64,000 nucleotides of DNA from Alviniconcha marisindica (GCA_018857735.1 JABMCL010003823.1:83501-147500); one strand, 5' to 3'. Counted from the stretch's first letter, positions 40,850-54,511 are shown. Made by a program: numbers and translations. Notes: generated from the sequence alone by a model not told the origin.

Positions 40850-41860
40850 AAACCTGTTGGATGGCAGCATTGTTTGACAGCACTGTTATTATTGCCTGAC
40901 TAAAGACACAAGGAGACAGTTGCATGGTTTATTGTTTGACAGCTGTTCTGTTGTTCCACTGAGAGAGATGGCTGCTCTGTTTGACAGCACTTCTGTTACT
41001 GCTTGGGTGAAGATGCTAATAGATGGTAACTGTTTGACAGCACTTCTGTTACTGCTTGGGTGAAGATGCTAATAGATGGTAACTGTTTGACAGCACTTCT
41101 GTTACTGCTTGACTGAAGATGCTAATATATGGTAACTCTGTTTGACAGCACTTCTGTTACTGCTTGACTGAAGATGCTAATAGATGGTAGTTCTGTTAGT
41201 GCCCTGGCTGTCTGACTGGACATGCCGAGAGATGGTTGGTTGGCAGCTCTGTCAGCGTCACTATTTTGACTGCTTGTCTGAACGTGCTGAGAGGTGGCGG
41301 CACCGGCTGTATCACCGCTTGACAACAGCTCTGTTGGTACTGGGACTGTTTGACTGGTCATGCTGAAAGATGGTATGTCGGCAGCTGTGTTATTGCTTTG
41401 GCCGCTTGTCTGAACGTGCTGAGAGGTGGCGGCACTGGCTATATCACCGCTTGACGGCAGCTCCGTTGGTAGCGCGGCTTTAACCGCGCATGCCGAGAGA
41501 TGGTTGGTTGGCAGCTGCGTTTTTGCTTTGGCTGCTTGATGAGAAGTGGCAACACTAGCAATGGAACCGTTTGACAACAGCGGTGTTGGCCCCGTGACTC
41601 TGACTGAGCATGCCGTCAGAAAGTTGGCAGCTGCGCTACTGCTTTGACTGTTTGACTGAACGTGCCGAGAGGTGGTGGCACTAGATGTGTCACTGTTGGA
41701 CGGCAGCTGTCTTTAGCACTCTGACAGCATGACCAAAGGTACTGCGAGACGGTAGCACTCGCTCTGTTTGACAGCAGCTCTGTTGTTGCTGCGCCTGTAG
41801 CCGCTTGACAGACCTGTGTTAAGAGGTGGTTTAGACACTGCTTGGTTGAACATGCCGAGA
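40850..41860 (+). repeat. Degenerate about 50-120 bp tandem repeats downstream of CUL4
   Basis: TTTGACAGCACTTCTGTTAC, TGCTTGACTGAAGATGCTAA and ATAGATGGTAACT recur cleanly at 40.98-41.19 kb. Increasingly diverged forms (GACTGCTTGTCTGAACGTGC, CTGAGAGGTGGCGG) continue to 41.86 kb, an ageing gradient. Confidence 0.8.
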
Positions 41861-43258
41861 TGAAAGTTTTGAGAGTTTTCCTGTAACATTTGTGATGGTT
41901 TTCATATCATGTGAGTCCACATACCTCAGAATTCACTGTTTTTCGCAAGAGCGCTGTCAGTCATTCTCCATTGTCTTCAGCGTTCCAGGCTTGGCCTTCG
42001 TCCCTGGGCCAGTGCTCCGCTTCATTGGCAACACTGGTTGCCACAGATGTTTCCCAGACCATTTTTTTTTTTTTTTTTGCGTCTTCATCTAGAGCACCAT
42101 GCCCTTTTTGACTACCCACCCTTTCCCTGCCCTGCCGAACGCCACAATGCGTTGAGCGGAGTGCTTTCCATTGGTCTGTGTGGTGTTACGTGGCCCGCTT
42201 GAAGTCCACGTTGTCGAGCATGGCGTGTGAAGCAAAGTTCTGATAACAGATGCTTCTGGTTCAGCTTTGCCCATTCTTTAGGGGTGATCTTGGAAGGACG
42301 TGGCGTCCGGGCCCACATTTTGTGGCAGGGAAGGGGTTGGTGAGCGCAAGGCTTGGGCGCAGGCGGGGGCATGCCAGAGAGAACTGAAAAATTGAACTGG
42401 CTTCTGGCATCCAGATGCCTGAGAAAAAAGAAATCATTTTTTTATTATTATTTTAATTTTATTAAAACTTAAATGAGACCAGTTGAAGTCCCAGGAGGAG
42501 CTCCGAGGGAGAGCAGCAGGGCAAATGGGCTAAAGAGCTAGTGTTGCCTAACTTCATTCCTTGTGGGCTCAGCTCATGTCAGCACTTTCGCTTTAAGTCC
42601 AGCTTGCGTTTCTGCAAAAAAATGAAACCACCAAATCTTGTGTACAGGTTTGGATGCCCTCGCACGCACCTAAGGTGACGAAAGATCACCTCCCATCCAA
42701 AGAAAAGGCCTGTGATTTGTGGACCTCGGGCCTCCCTGGCTGGGTGGCTGCCCGTTTGACATCAAGTGCATCTGCTGGAGCGCTTCCCATGCCACTTTTG
42801 GTTTTCTTTGCCCATGATATTAATGACAGTCAGTCAGTTGGTGCTTTTGAGCCAAGTCAGCCACGTAGGGGTATACCAGGGCTAACATTGATAACACGAA
42901 GCAGCGATGTTCAGAGCTGGCAACACCTCACGGCCTCTGTTGCCCCCAGAAGTAGCAGTCTAGCACTGCCCTGCTGAGGGTTTTGACGCCCCAGCTGGCA
43001 TTGCAAAGCACCCCCACGGTGGTGGGTGTAAAACACCAAGTTACTTACTTGCTTACCCCATGGTGAAATAATGCAACAATTTTATTTATTTATTTATTTT
43101 TAACCTCGGTACCATGGATGAAGAAGTTTCGGTCTCCTCTGCTGAGAATCTATGGCTGTCCAATGTTAAGCCTGGAGTAGGTCAGAAAATAGCTTTCAGT
43201 GCTCCACCTGCTGCTGGTTGTTGCCAGAATGCCAGACTGGGGGTGGAACAAAACGGAC

Positions 43259-43687
43259 TTAAAGCGGAACCAAACCGAAGAAGCATCACGGCCCTGTTGC
43301 AAGAGTGGAATAAAAACAGTAATGCACAGCAGGTTTCGGCACACTTTCTCCGTCTTGTTGGTGAAAAATGGACATTTGAAAGTTGTGAAAACATGGCTGT
43401 GAGTGCTGCCATTTTCGGCCCAGCAGTCTGTTCCAGAGATCTCTTAAACAAGGCTGGCATGTGCGGCAAGAGTATTAAGTGTGTGACAAGCCAGCCCTTT
43501 TTTGCTCTTGGTAAGGAGTGGACCAACCTGACTGCGCCGTGAGGAGCTCAGTTGGAAGGGGGGGGGGGGGGGGGGGGAGTGCTTGCTTTGCATAAATGTT
43601 GATAGAACAGCCAAGTGAAGATGGAAATATTGGCACGTTTTCTCAATTTTGAGGCCAGCTTGCATTTTCACTTTGGTTCCCCTTTAA
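43259..43687. mobile_element. MITE-like element flanked by TTAA
   Basis: TTAAAGCGGAACCAAA at the left and its inverse TTTGGTTCCCCTTTAA at the right differ at one position. Both begin with TTAA, the target of piggyBac-type transposons. No transposase is inside. A related end, TTAAAGGGGAACTGAACC, is at 57573. Confidence 0.6.
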
Positions 43688-44889
43688 ACTCTGTCAGTGT
43701 TGGCTCATTCATCTGTCTAGGAGCCCTGTATATGCTGACTGGCTGAAGGTTGACATGTACATTATTTGGAGCGGTTTTTAAAAACAGTCTTAGGTTGTGT
43801 GTATGGATTCAGGTTGATTTTTGCAGTTCCACTTACAGAGAGTTCCATAGCATACTGAGAGTAATGTTTGACTGTACCTGAGCAAAAAATGCTACCATAT
43901 GGTGTTTGCTCGCGCTTTTGTTATCTGTTTTGTGGTTCTTTTCTTTCTTCAAATACATTTTCTGGTTCTGTTCAGTTGTAATGTGAAAGAAATATTTCCA
44001 GGTGTATGTAATTGGTGTTTTTAACAATAACATGTATTTATTTATAGAAAAATCCTGTATTCAATGGGCTGAGCTTTTTCTATTTGCTTTCTGGAAATTG
44101 AATCTTCTCTGCTTTCTGTTTTTTTTTAGTTTTCTCTGACAGGTTCTGTTGATTTTTCTTTGATTAAATTGCAGCATGCGTGTTTTAATGCCAGTTTGAT
44201 ACAGCCCTGTGCCACTCTGTTGTGCTGTGAGTGTTGTTGTTCTGTTCTTGTTTTCCGTCTTTATGTTCCATTTTTGTGTGTGAATGTTTGGGTTAGATTT
44301 GCTTTTTTGAAATATTTTTCTTGAGAGTCTGTTTTGAATGGCTGAATTCTGGTTGAAATTGGAGCTGGAGTCTAAGTGCCAGTTTGGGCTGTCTTTTTTT
44401 CTTTTCTTCCTTCCCCTATGGATTGAATTAATGCTTGAGTGAAGGGATGCTTGCTAGACCCAGGTTCCAGCCTTTAATCAGGAACTGATAACTGGAATGT
44501 TTGCTCTTGTTTAATTATTTATGTTTGAGAAGACTTCTGCTACAGTTCTTGTCCACTCTGCCTGCCGTCTCGGACAGGAAAACGATGTTGATGTTTTATT
44601 TGGCTCAGCATCAGGTGTATGCGAAACCATTTGTCCTGTTTTTGGTTTTTACGTATGCATTGTTGTGCAGAAAATGTACTGTACTTGTATATTTCTGCCA
44701 TGTACATACATAGTTTGTGTTGAGTAGGGATTGTACATACGCAGAACTAGGGATGTGCTGACATATTATGTGTGATGTTTGCAACAGTTGAGAAGTGTTA
44801 TAAAATGAACAATTGTGTGTACAACAGTATCTTATGTGAGAAGAAAGCCAAAGTGTTAACGTGCAACTGCTGTTTTGATTGTGGGGGCA

Positions 44890-45110
44890 AGTTGTGTGTA
44901 CATGTGTGTGTGTTGTGTTGTGTTGTGCATGCAGTCATGTGTGTGTGTGTGTGACAGAGAGAAATTGTGTGTGTGTTGTGCGTGCAGTCATGTGTGTGTG
45001 TGTATGTGACAGAGAAATTGTGTGTGTTGTGTGTGTGCGGTCGTGTGTGCGTGACAGAAAGAAATAGTGTGTGTGTGTGCGTGTGTGTGTGTGTGTGTGC
45101 GTGTGCAGGA
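44890..45110. repeat. GT-rich compound microsatellite
   Basis: GT tracts alternate with GTGACAGAGAGAAATTGTG in about four irregular copies. Confidence 0.85.
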
Positions 45111-45923
45111 AGCTTCACTTATGGGGATTAAAAGGAAGCCCATTGTTCACAACTGTTAACGCCATCAAAAGAAGATGCAGAAGCACTGTGGAACTTGTCA
45201 TGGATCATTCCTCAGGGCATAAAAACAGGTTATGTTTGCTGGGGTTTTTTGTTGTTGGTTTTTTTGTTTTTTGCGTGGTAACAGTGCAGAAATCACATGG
45301 ACATGGATTAAGCACTTAGCACCAGGGATGAGCTGAGGTCAAAGATCAAGTAGATTGTGTGGTCACCCAGGACTCAGAATCTGTACCTCTAACAGTGTTG
45401 TGTACTCTTGTACAATTTCAGCCTATTCAGGTCCGTTGACACACGCTTCTTTGTATGCATTATTCATGTTGTACGGTCAGTAAAGGTATTTTTTGAAACA
45501 GTAAATGTGAACAAGAGGGTGGTCGTTTGCTCACTCGTCTGCACCAGATCAGTTTTCCAGCTTCTAGCCACACACCTGCTTGGGTTTATTTTGAACTGAG
45601 GTGCTTGGAACATTATGTATGGTGATTAATTGGGTCACTCAGAGGAGTCTCAGTGACAGTGTTAATAATGATAATAACAAGCACTTCTTTTTAAGCACCT
45701 TAGGTTAGTATTTTGTGGGGTTTTGACTACCTTTCTCTTCAGCAAGATGGGAGTGTCGGTGTCTCTGCTTGGAATAATCTCAGAAACAGCCTTACAGTAG
45801 GGCTGAAAGCTTCGAAGATTTAGCTACAGTTTTAGATAAACTGGTTCTGCTCAAATTCAGAAGGAAAACGTTCTTCAGTTTTTGCATTGTTACCAACTTC
45901 CTAGCTTGGAAGGCTATGCTGCA

Positions 45924-45927
<4 letters not shown>

Positions 45928-45962
<35 letters not shown>

Positions 45963-45963
45963 G
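45928..45963. repeat. (GT)n microsatellite
   Basis: About 17 GT repeats downstream of CUL4. Confidence 0.95.
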
Positions 45964-48600
45964 TTGTTTGGGGGGGAAAGGAAGCTCAAAACTATGAGAG
46001 GACGGTGACGGCAGCCTTTCTGGGGAGACTGTTCCATTCTGGGGTTGTTTTGAAACTGAAAAAATGAAAAGGAAGAAAAAGAAGAAGAAAAAAAAGAGGA
46101 GGGAAGGAAAACGACAGGACTATAAAATGTTCAAGCTGGTAAGTTTGAAAAAGAAATTGGTGGGACTAAAAACAGTTAAATGCATCTTGTAATTTTGTGA
46201 TGTGTGTGTGAGTCAGGGAGAGATGGAGAGAGAGAGAGAGAAATGGTGAGTTTTAAATGTGCAGAAGACTTTTACGTATAAAAGAGAATGAGAAAGTGTT
46301 GAGAAACCATGGTGTGCAAGTCATATGACATGTTTTGGTTTTTGATGAACGGAGAAGTGGTTCTTAAATATTTTCACTCTTTTCTCTAAAGAAAAAAGGA
46401 AACAAATCAGAACAGTGTTACAGATTACAGGTAAAACTAACATTTCATCACACCGGGCAATTTGGCACCAATTGTGTGATGTTTTCATTCTTTTAAAAAA
46501 TACCTCTGTCATTTGTGTGTTTGTGTGTGCATAATACTTGTATGCAACTCTCTTTTTACGCTGCATCGCCTTGTTTACTGGTCTGGTTTCTACCATTTCT
46601 TTATTCACATTGTTTCTGCAGCCACACCCCCCAACCTCTTCCCCATGCCAACCACCACCACCAACACCACCAGTGCATGCACACACCACCCATTCACTTA
46701 TGCCTATATCCAGTTGTTAGACATTGCAAACTTCTTAATGTTACAGAGCTGCAAAATGGAGTGTGTTTCTAAATCTTCTGCTTTTCTTCTTCTTCTTCTT
46801 TTTGTTCTTGTCTTCTTTTTTGTTTTGTTTCGGATAACAGACCAGTGGAAAGTAATCTTATGCGAGTTGCTTTTTAGCTTTTATGAAGCTGCCCGACGGT
46901 GCAGGTGCTTACTTGAAAGTTGAATGAATGTGAGTGAAGGTCAAACAGTCTGCTTGTAGATGTGTTTTTGCCTCTCATTAATTTATACAGCGGATTATTT
47001 TGTTCTGACCTTCAGGTGAGCATTCTGTTTCGGTATTTGAGTTTGGAGAGAGAGAGAGAGAGAGAAAGTTCTTCACCTAAATAAGCCCGCATTGTTCAGT
47101 ATGATGAGATTTTGCTGATGATAGATTCTGTAATAATATTTTACAAATTGTACTTGTCTCACTGATGATTCTTAAAGGTTCACTCCCTCCCAGTTATAGA
47201 CTTGTGGATCAGCGGTACAAAGTAAAAGATGGTGCCACTTTTTCAGTCTTCTTTGTACTAGCATCAGTATCTTGGGAGTCTGGTGTTTCCGCTGAAGACG
47301 ATGAAGCTCCACAGCTCATCTTTGGTGGCCTATTGAGATGAACAGCACAAAATAGTATTTATTCAGCCCGCCGGCCAGCATGTTTTGTTGTTAAAACAGC
47401 ATTAGCCTAGAGAGCTCCAAGATTTAATCATTAAAATGGCAGAGCTTGGCTTTCAGCTTTCAGATTGATTTGGAAAGAGTGCGGAAGCCAGAAAATGGAT
47501 AACCTGACTTGGATTAGGGTTAGGAGGACATTCCCAAAGGGACATTCATAATGCTGGTAGTCTGCAAATGGCGACTACGTGGATGGTTTCCCACCGACTA
47601 AACTGGGATTCTGGCACCGCTTTTTAGATATAGAATGTATTGCAGGCAAGGATGTGTGGTAGTTGCTTTTTGTTTTGAGTGGCTCCCTGTAGCTTATCAG
47701 TACAACTGCCTGACCCATTTTCATGATTTAGAACACAAATTCATGCTGGAGCAAGGTCTGAGACATACGGTATTTCTCCCGCTCACTTTGTGTCCTGGAG
47801 CTTCCCAAGCTGTTGTTCAGCGGTGGTAACGAAGAAGGCTGTGTCACTGGGGGCGAATATGGGAGGTGGGCTCTCAGAACTCACCACCAAACCCTCCACT
47901 GGCGTTGTAAGGCGGATTTTGCTGACAGCCGCTCCTGAACTCCCCTGCCCCCCCACCCCGCCCAGAGCCTGTCCCAGCGTTGTTCCTCACTGCTAATGGC
48001 ATCACCCCCACCCCCACCTCTGCCACACGCCCTGCCCTGGCAGAAAGGTCTTATCACAAACACTTGAGCTTCCTTGGTGTTCTTGGGCCAGTCATCCAGT
48101 CTTCACCCCTCTCCCGTCTCCGTGTATCCATTGGCTCAAACGGGGAACCGTCATTTTTGCTTGGCAGTGGTGGTGGGTAGTGCTAAAAGTGGATTTTTTA
48201 TGCAGATTGCTTAAGTGTGTTGGTATGTAGGTGAGTGTTTCCTCATCAAAGTTCAGATTTACTGGGTGTGGTTTAGCTAGCGCGCAAGAAGCAACCACCC
48301 AGTGATATCCTTGTTAATAACATGAAAGCACTGTGAGTCTATGACAGCAGGCACGCAACTTTACAAGTTTTAGCACATTAGAGATCTGAAGTGTGACAAA
48401 AGGCGCTTCTCTGTACAACTAAAAGCTGTGTAATGTGTACATAATGACAGAATGCAAAGTTTGCAGAATGCTTCAGATTTCAGTTGAAGGTCTAGAATGT
48501 TGAGTGAAAAGGTAATTAATAACAAAGTTTATAAAACAGGTACAGATGATGTCAAGTTATTTGTGTACATGCACCTGACTGAAATAAAGTTTGACTTTGT

Positions 48601-48700
48601 GCATCAAGTGTATGTGTGTGTGTTTGTGTGTGTGTGTGTGCGCGCGTGTGCATGCGTGCATTATGTGTGTGTGTGCGTGCGTGCGTACGTGTGTACAACT
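48601..48700. repeat. (GT)n/(GC)n microsatellite
   Basis: GT repeats are mixed with GCGCGC and GTGCGTGC. The tract lies just after the AATAAA at 48583. Confidence 0.9.
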
Positions 48701-48962
48701 GTTGTACTGAGTATATGTTTGCAGGAGCTGGGGTCACATTCAGGGCACTAAAGTTTTAACTGCAGGGTTCCTGGCCCAGTGTTACTGGAAACAATCTGCT
48801 GTTTAAAAGCAACCATCAAAAAATGCTGTCAAATTCAACTACTTCATGCCACATGACCTTGAAGTAAGGTCAAGGTCAATGAAAGTGGTATGCACTGGTA
48901 AAACTCAACAAATACCAGCACCATGCAGATATTGATATGGACATTTATAATTATGTCATGCT

Positions 48963-48963
<1 letters not shown>

Positions 48964-49054
<91 letters not shown>

Positions 49055-49119
49055 TCTTCTTCTCTCTCCTCTCTCTCTCTCTCTCCTCTCTCTCTCCCTC
49101 TCTCTCCCTCTCCTCTCTC

Positions 49120-49169
<50 letters not shown>

Positions 49170-49194
49170 TCCTCTCCCTCTCTCTCTCTCTCCC
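48964..49194. repeat. (CT)n polypyrimidine tract
   Basis: About 230 bp of nearly pure CT repeats with scattered CCTCTC interruptions. The mirror symmetry could support triplex DNA. Confidence 0.97.
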
Positions 49195-49564
49195 CGCATC
49201 CCTGCCTTCCCTCTTCAGCTTGAAGAGGTCATGCATGCATGGATACACATAACAAGCACGGCCAGTTGGAATACCCTGTTAAACATGCAGTTGGTGAGGT
49301 AACTTAGCACAACATTTTCACACAACCGACCTCTCACCATCCTCGAGTTCCGGATGAGTTTCAGCCAGTCGGCGCCTGCGTACAAACACGTACGCCACCT
49401 TGGGCATGACTGCAGGCTGTTCAAGTAACAGTAACCATTGTAACCTAGACAAAGCACATACCCATGCAAAAATCTGAAACAGAATGACTGCAAGCACCAA
49501 ACAAGCTGCAAAAAGCTCAACCAAAACAAGATAAGTCTTTCTTTCATTTTTTATCATTTTTAAC

Positions 49565-49680
49565 CATTTATCGGTTGTTTAAGTGTCGTTTTGTGGCTTG
49601 ATAAAGGGGATTTTCCCCAGAAATTTGCATACTGTGCGTCCGTATTAAATAAGCATTTGTTTGAACCCTTTTGTGTTTGG
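49565..49680 (+). mobile_element. Dispersed AATAAATAGCG-type repeat
   Basis: GTTTAAGTGTCGTTTTGTGG, CTTGATAAAGGGGATTTTCC and GTATTAAATAAGC mark a plus-strand family member outside any gene. Confidence 0.8.
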
Positions 49681-51880
49681 AACATGTCCATGCAATTTTT
49701 GAAAAAAACAAAAAGGTATTCATCATTACATTGCTTCTCTTGCCCAGATACGGTGGCCTGGATTTCCAACAAGGGATTACAGGCAAGTGTAAAGAAGCTT
49801 TGTTCAGCTGACAGATCAACCGGTGGTAAACTTGGGATTTGATTCTCAGGTCAGCGTGCGAGAAATTGTTCTGCTGGGTTTTCAAACACTAAATGGAAAA
49901 GCAACGTCTGTGTACTCTGCAACATGCAGTCAGAACTATCAGCATGTAAAGTTTTCTTTACTTCAGTGCAGTCTACAAGCCCAGACTGATGGAAAGATGA
50001 CAAAAAAAGGAAAACAGATCAATTGTATATTATGCATGTGTGTGTGACTGAATTAATTGCTAATATACACACAGCATGTATAAATTATAGACAGACAACA
50101 GTGTTTTCATGGATTTTTATTCACAGTGCAAGCAATCATAATGTTTGTGATAAAGTATTACACATCAGTTGCTTTATAAATACTTGAACACAAAATAGGA
50201 TCATTATCTTCAGTTAATAAATTAGTCAAACTGAACAGTGGGGAAATGTGTATGCTCGTTTTTGTGCTTTCCAAAATAAAAAAAATAAAAAAAATCTATA
50301 TAAAATTGAATAAGATGTGTAAATTAAGAAATACGATCAAATGAACCCAATAATCATTAAAATGACATGAAATAAATAACTTTTCACCCCCTGCTAAAAC
50401 CTAGAGTTCGGTGAGATTTTCTGGTGCCCAACTGTTCCCCTACTTACACATAAATGCATGTACATGAACTACAAATATAGTGTGAACCTGATGACTTCAG
50501 GTGTTAGAAGTGTATTTGTGTATGTGTGTAAATCACTATTTAATAGCTGAAAACTAAACCAGTATTGAGTTTATATATATTTATATAAAGCGAATATCAG
50601 TAAATGAACACACAAAATTAATATTCTCACCCATCATGGAGGCCAAGAGTCTTATCTTGTCCCTGCTGCACACTTGTTTTGATTTAATTAGAACAACGCC
50701 AATTTTCAGGAGAGCATCCAGATTTCTTGAACAGCCATTTCAATAACGTGTTAATCATGCCACTGGCAGTTCCTGATCCTGCCAGAACATTTTTCTTTAA
50801 CACACATTTCACAACATTCAACTTGCAAAAGAAAAAAACAAGAACAATAAAACAAAACGAAAATGCAAAACAAGCACAAAACAAAACACCAGGAATCAAA
50901 TGACGCTAGTTTCATCTTCAGTGAGTGATCACACATGTACAAATCTACATAATAATACAGATATATATATATCATAGACACCCTCATTCTGCTACTTTGG
51001 GTTAATTCTTATTACCAGTAATCTTTTGTGCACACATGAAAAACATGCAAACAATGGAATCTGATTAATTTTTGTTTTACTGTAAATAACTCACCTTTGT
51101 GGCTGCTGATTTTTCCTCATTACGAATACTGACATGACACTCTTTTGAACCATTAGTAAGTTAATTAGTTAGCTCTTGGATTTTAAGGTCCCATCAACCA
51201 CATAGAGTCACCTCAGAACAAATCCTACATTGAAAAATCTTCTGCACTGGTTCAAAGTGCAAGTCAAAAGCTGGATCACACAAGTTTATGGATACAATAC
51301 AGACAACACAAAACACCACCAAGTCAAAAACGGCCAATAACCAATATATCACAATAATATATTCATTCCATCTAAATACAACTGACAGAAGAATCATATT
51401 TCCCATGCAAGAACCCCCAGACAACATGCACTGTAGTAGACTTCACCAGAGCCAAGATTATTATTTTTTGATCACTAGCATGTGTCTCATTCACTGTTAC
51501 AATACACAATCTCACATGTTTTGGGGCCTATTTATATTCCACAGGCACTCGACAGGGAACCTGCATCAGCTGGTTGTGCAATCTGCCATGACTAATCATT
51601 CTGACCCATGGTTTGGTCAGAAGAAAGAACTCACTGACCACAAAATCAACGTGATCATTCACTGGCCACTCATGTAGCAGTAACAACCTCAAAATGCAGG
51701 GGTTTCATTTCAGAAACCTACTGTACTAGAGTTCACCCATATGCAAGACGGCTTTGGGAAAAACCAACACAGTACCTACACTGTTTATTTTAATTTTTTT
51801 TAAAGGAAACGCTTTCCCACAATGCCTCTAGTGTAAGGATATTGGCATAACATGCTAGAAGGAGAACACGGTGCCCCTTC
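49681..51880. other. AT-rich intergenic stretch
   Basis: No coding signal is supported. A diverged copy of the element with CCCATCAACCACATAGAGTC lies near 51165-51225. A TTTATT at about 51783 could serve as a distant minus-strand poly(A) signal for SPEF1. Confidence 0.4.
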
Positions 51881-51904
51881 AGAAGTTGCTGTGCTTCACA
51901 TAGT

Positions 51905-52078
51905 AAAGGACTACACAATACTCTTGCAATTCAACAGATGAATATAGGCCAAAACGCCTTTGTGCCCTACAATACTCTCGCAATTCAACAGATGAATATA
52001 GGCCAAAACACCTTTGTGCCACACAATACTCCTGCAATTCAACAGATGAATATAAGCCAAAATGCCTTTGTGCCATCA
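51905..52078. repeat. About 57-bp tandem repeat
   Basis: Three copies share CAATTCAACAGATGAATATA and GCCAAAACGCCTTTGTGCC. Confidence 0.9.
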
Positions 52079-52194
52079 TTTCCTTCATCGCTGACTTACA
52101 CCCAAAGCAGTCAGGGATAGCCTAACCTGTGTCTGCCAGGCTGGTTATAGCACAGCCTTGAAAACTGTCTTGGTGATCGTGCTAGACTTTTTTC

Positions 52195-52535
52195 ACACCA
52201 GTGTGACTTCCATAAGGTGGTTCAGGTGGTTCACAGTAACCAGTCAGATACATGGCCGTCCATACTACTGCTCTCAAAGACCCAGCTCCCTTGCTTGTCT
52301 AGCACACACACAAACAAGCATACGCACGCATGCACACACACACACGCACACACCCTCTCTCACTATGCTGCGTCATTGTTGCTGATGGGGTGGGGTGGGG
52401 GGGGAGGGGGGGTTAAGAACTGGTCAAACAAAATAACAGCTGGTACATTTGACCAATTGCTGATATTTTTTCCGGTATATGCTGATCTTAACTTGTGAAA
52501 TATTGTAGATTACTGGTTAATGTGAACCCTGTGAC
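52195..52535 (+). mobile_element. Dispersed repeat, second copy of the 30.3-kb element
   Basis: GTGGTTCACAGTAACCAGTC, a CA-rich middle, AACTGGTCAAACAAAATAAC, CCAATTGCTGATATTTTTTC and TATGCTGATCTTAACTTG are colinear with 30275-30585. Confidence 0.75.
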
Positions 52536-52584
52536 TATTTATATTTTTTGTCAGTGCACAAAAGGAAGTGGATCTGAAACAAGC

Positions 52585-53215
52585 TGCAATGTAACCAACT
52601 GTGGCAGAGATGTGAGGAGCTAGAGTAGGCCAGTAATCAATGCTTGGAATAAGAAGCTGGGTGATTATTGGAATGTAACCAACTGTGGCAGAGATGTGAG
52701 GAGCTAGAGTAGGCCAGTAATCAATGCTTGGAATATGAAGCTGGGAGATTATTGGAATGTAACCAACTGTGGCAGAGATGTGAGGAACCGGGGCAGGCCA
52801 GTGACGAATGTATGGCATGTAACCAAATAGTAGGTATATGAGGAACTAAGGTAGGGCAGTAATCAATGCTTGGAATATAACCAACTGTGGCAGAGGTTGG
52901 AGGAACTAGAACAGGTCAGTAACCAATGCCTGGAATGTAACCAAATGCGGCAGAAATATGTTAAGAACAAAGATAGGGCAGTAACCAATGCCTGGAATGT
53001 AACCAAATGTGGCAGAAGTATGTGAAGAACAAAGATAGGGCAGTAACCAATGCTTGGAATGTAACCAACTGTAGCAGAGATGTGAGGAACTAGGGCAGGC
53101 CAGTAACCAGTGCATGGAATGTAACCAGCTGTGGCAGATATATGTATGAGGAACTAAGGCTGGGCAGTAATGAATGCTTAGAGTATGAAGCTGGGGCTGG
53201 CTGGGATGTGACCAG
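52585..53215. repeat. Degenerate 60-80-bp tandem repeats downstream of SPEF1
   Basis: About nine copies share GGAATGTAACCAACTGTGGC, AGAGATGTGAGGA and CAGTAACCAATGC. The array lies 0.5 kb beyond the SPEF1 stop and may be transcribed as its 3' UTR. Confidence 0.88.
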
Positions 53216-53681
53216 CTGTAGCACAGATGTGAGAAAAGTTGGAGAGGTTGGAAGTTGATGCTGAGGGCGAAGGACAGAAAAATTCTTTCTCTCTGAACAT
53301 TGACCATTCTCATTCGAAACAGTTGCATCAACCACCACAGTCCACATCTGTCTCACAGACATCGCTGCTCTCCACGCTCCTAACAACCAGAAAGTGAACA
53401 GCTGGGTAACACATCTTCTCCTGCTGGCGGCTCAAACACCCAAACTGTGAGTGTGACTGCAGATACCGAAGTTCACCTGTCAGACACAATTCGCTAATCA
53501 TTAATCACAGCCATCTGCCCAGTCTCCGAAACCAAGTCTGAACAACAAATAGCCAGGATGCTGATCTCTTGCCAGTGTCTCATGAAGACTCTTAACTCAG
53601 GGCTGCTGACGCTGAAGTTTGCATAAGAGATCCCGCAGCCATGTGCCCAGTGTCTGAAACTCCAAGAGTCCAACAGGATAA

Positions 53682-54268
53682 TCATCTCTTGCCGGTGGCC
53701 CTCATGGACTCTAGTCGCTGCTGCAGGTCTTCGATGCGAATGTCTTTGAGGTGCAGGAGGTGTTCCAGCCTCTTGATCTTGGCCTGCAGGATCTGAATAG
53801 TTTCGTTCTTGGCCAGCACCTCCTGTTCTTTCTCCTCCAGGAGAAGAAGTGGCACCATTTCATCCTGCGGAGCCTTGCTCATCCCTTTGTACCCCACTCC
53901 CTGGTTGGGGCGGGTACCTGCCGGCTTCAGGTCCACCTTGCGAGGTGTGGTTTTGGGGAGGGACTGGTCTGCCTCGGGTCGCTCATTTTCATACATCTTG
54001 ATGGCCTGATGCTGCTGCTGCTCCCAAAGGAGGCGCTCCAAGCGCGTTCTCAGCATAAACAGCACGCGCTCTATCAGTCCCTGCTTGGCGTTGCTGAGCT
54101 GGCGTATGATGTCTTCGGACAGCTCAAAGCGCAGCTGCCTGAAGACTTTCCTGTTCAAGAGGAGCCAGTTCTGCATCTTCTGAGGGGTGGAGTTGGCCGG
54201 GCTGTAGTTATGGACATCAACCATCTTGGGGAAGGCATGTTTCACGACCTCTGCCACCAGCACTCCAT
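53682..54268 (-). CDS. SPEF1: SPEF1 exon 2
   Basis: The exon holds most of the CH domain, the linker and the coiled coil, ending MRATGKR and TGA. Acceptor CTGTTTCAG. It enters in phase 1, completing an Asp codon (RDFSD). Confidence 0.95.
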
Positions 54269-54462
54269 CTGAAACAGTTATGACCAGAACAATGAAATAA
54301 TTTCTTTTTCAAGTAAGTAGGGACACAGTTTCAGTAGCATAATTATTATGCAGTCCCTTCTTAACAGGACAAAAAGTGAATGTTTATTTTGGTTGATATC
54401 CTGCGGTTCCGACAACCCTCATCCCAGCTTTGATTAATATTGGCTGTTTGATGGTGCTTTAC

Positions 54463-54511
<49 letters not shown>

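Larger units (their letters stand above)
38864..48600 (+). other. CUL4 3' UTR and downstream DNA without a recognisable gene
   Basis: No conserved protein is visible in six frames. Candidate poly(A) signals AATAAA lie at 40107 and 48583. The latter is followed by a GT-rich tract of the kind seen after cleavage sites. If it is used the 3' UTR would approach 9.7 kb. Three TGTACATA Pumilio-type motifs occur at 44701, 44732 and 48436. UTR extent is unknown. Confidence 0.4.

Noticed and set aside
41122..41577. 151-codon minus frame rich in Ala, Thr and Ser
   Set aside because: It reads through the degenerate repeat array. Repetition and composition explain it.
43114..43542. 142-codon plus-strand frame starting MDEEVSVSS
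   Set aside because: No family resemblance, it crosses the left end of a MITE-like element, and a long minus frame overlaps it. Probably chance.
48951..49302. Ser-Leu and Arg-Glu rich frames
   Set aside because: Translations of the (CT)n tract.
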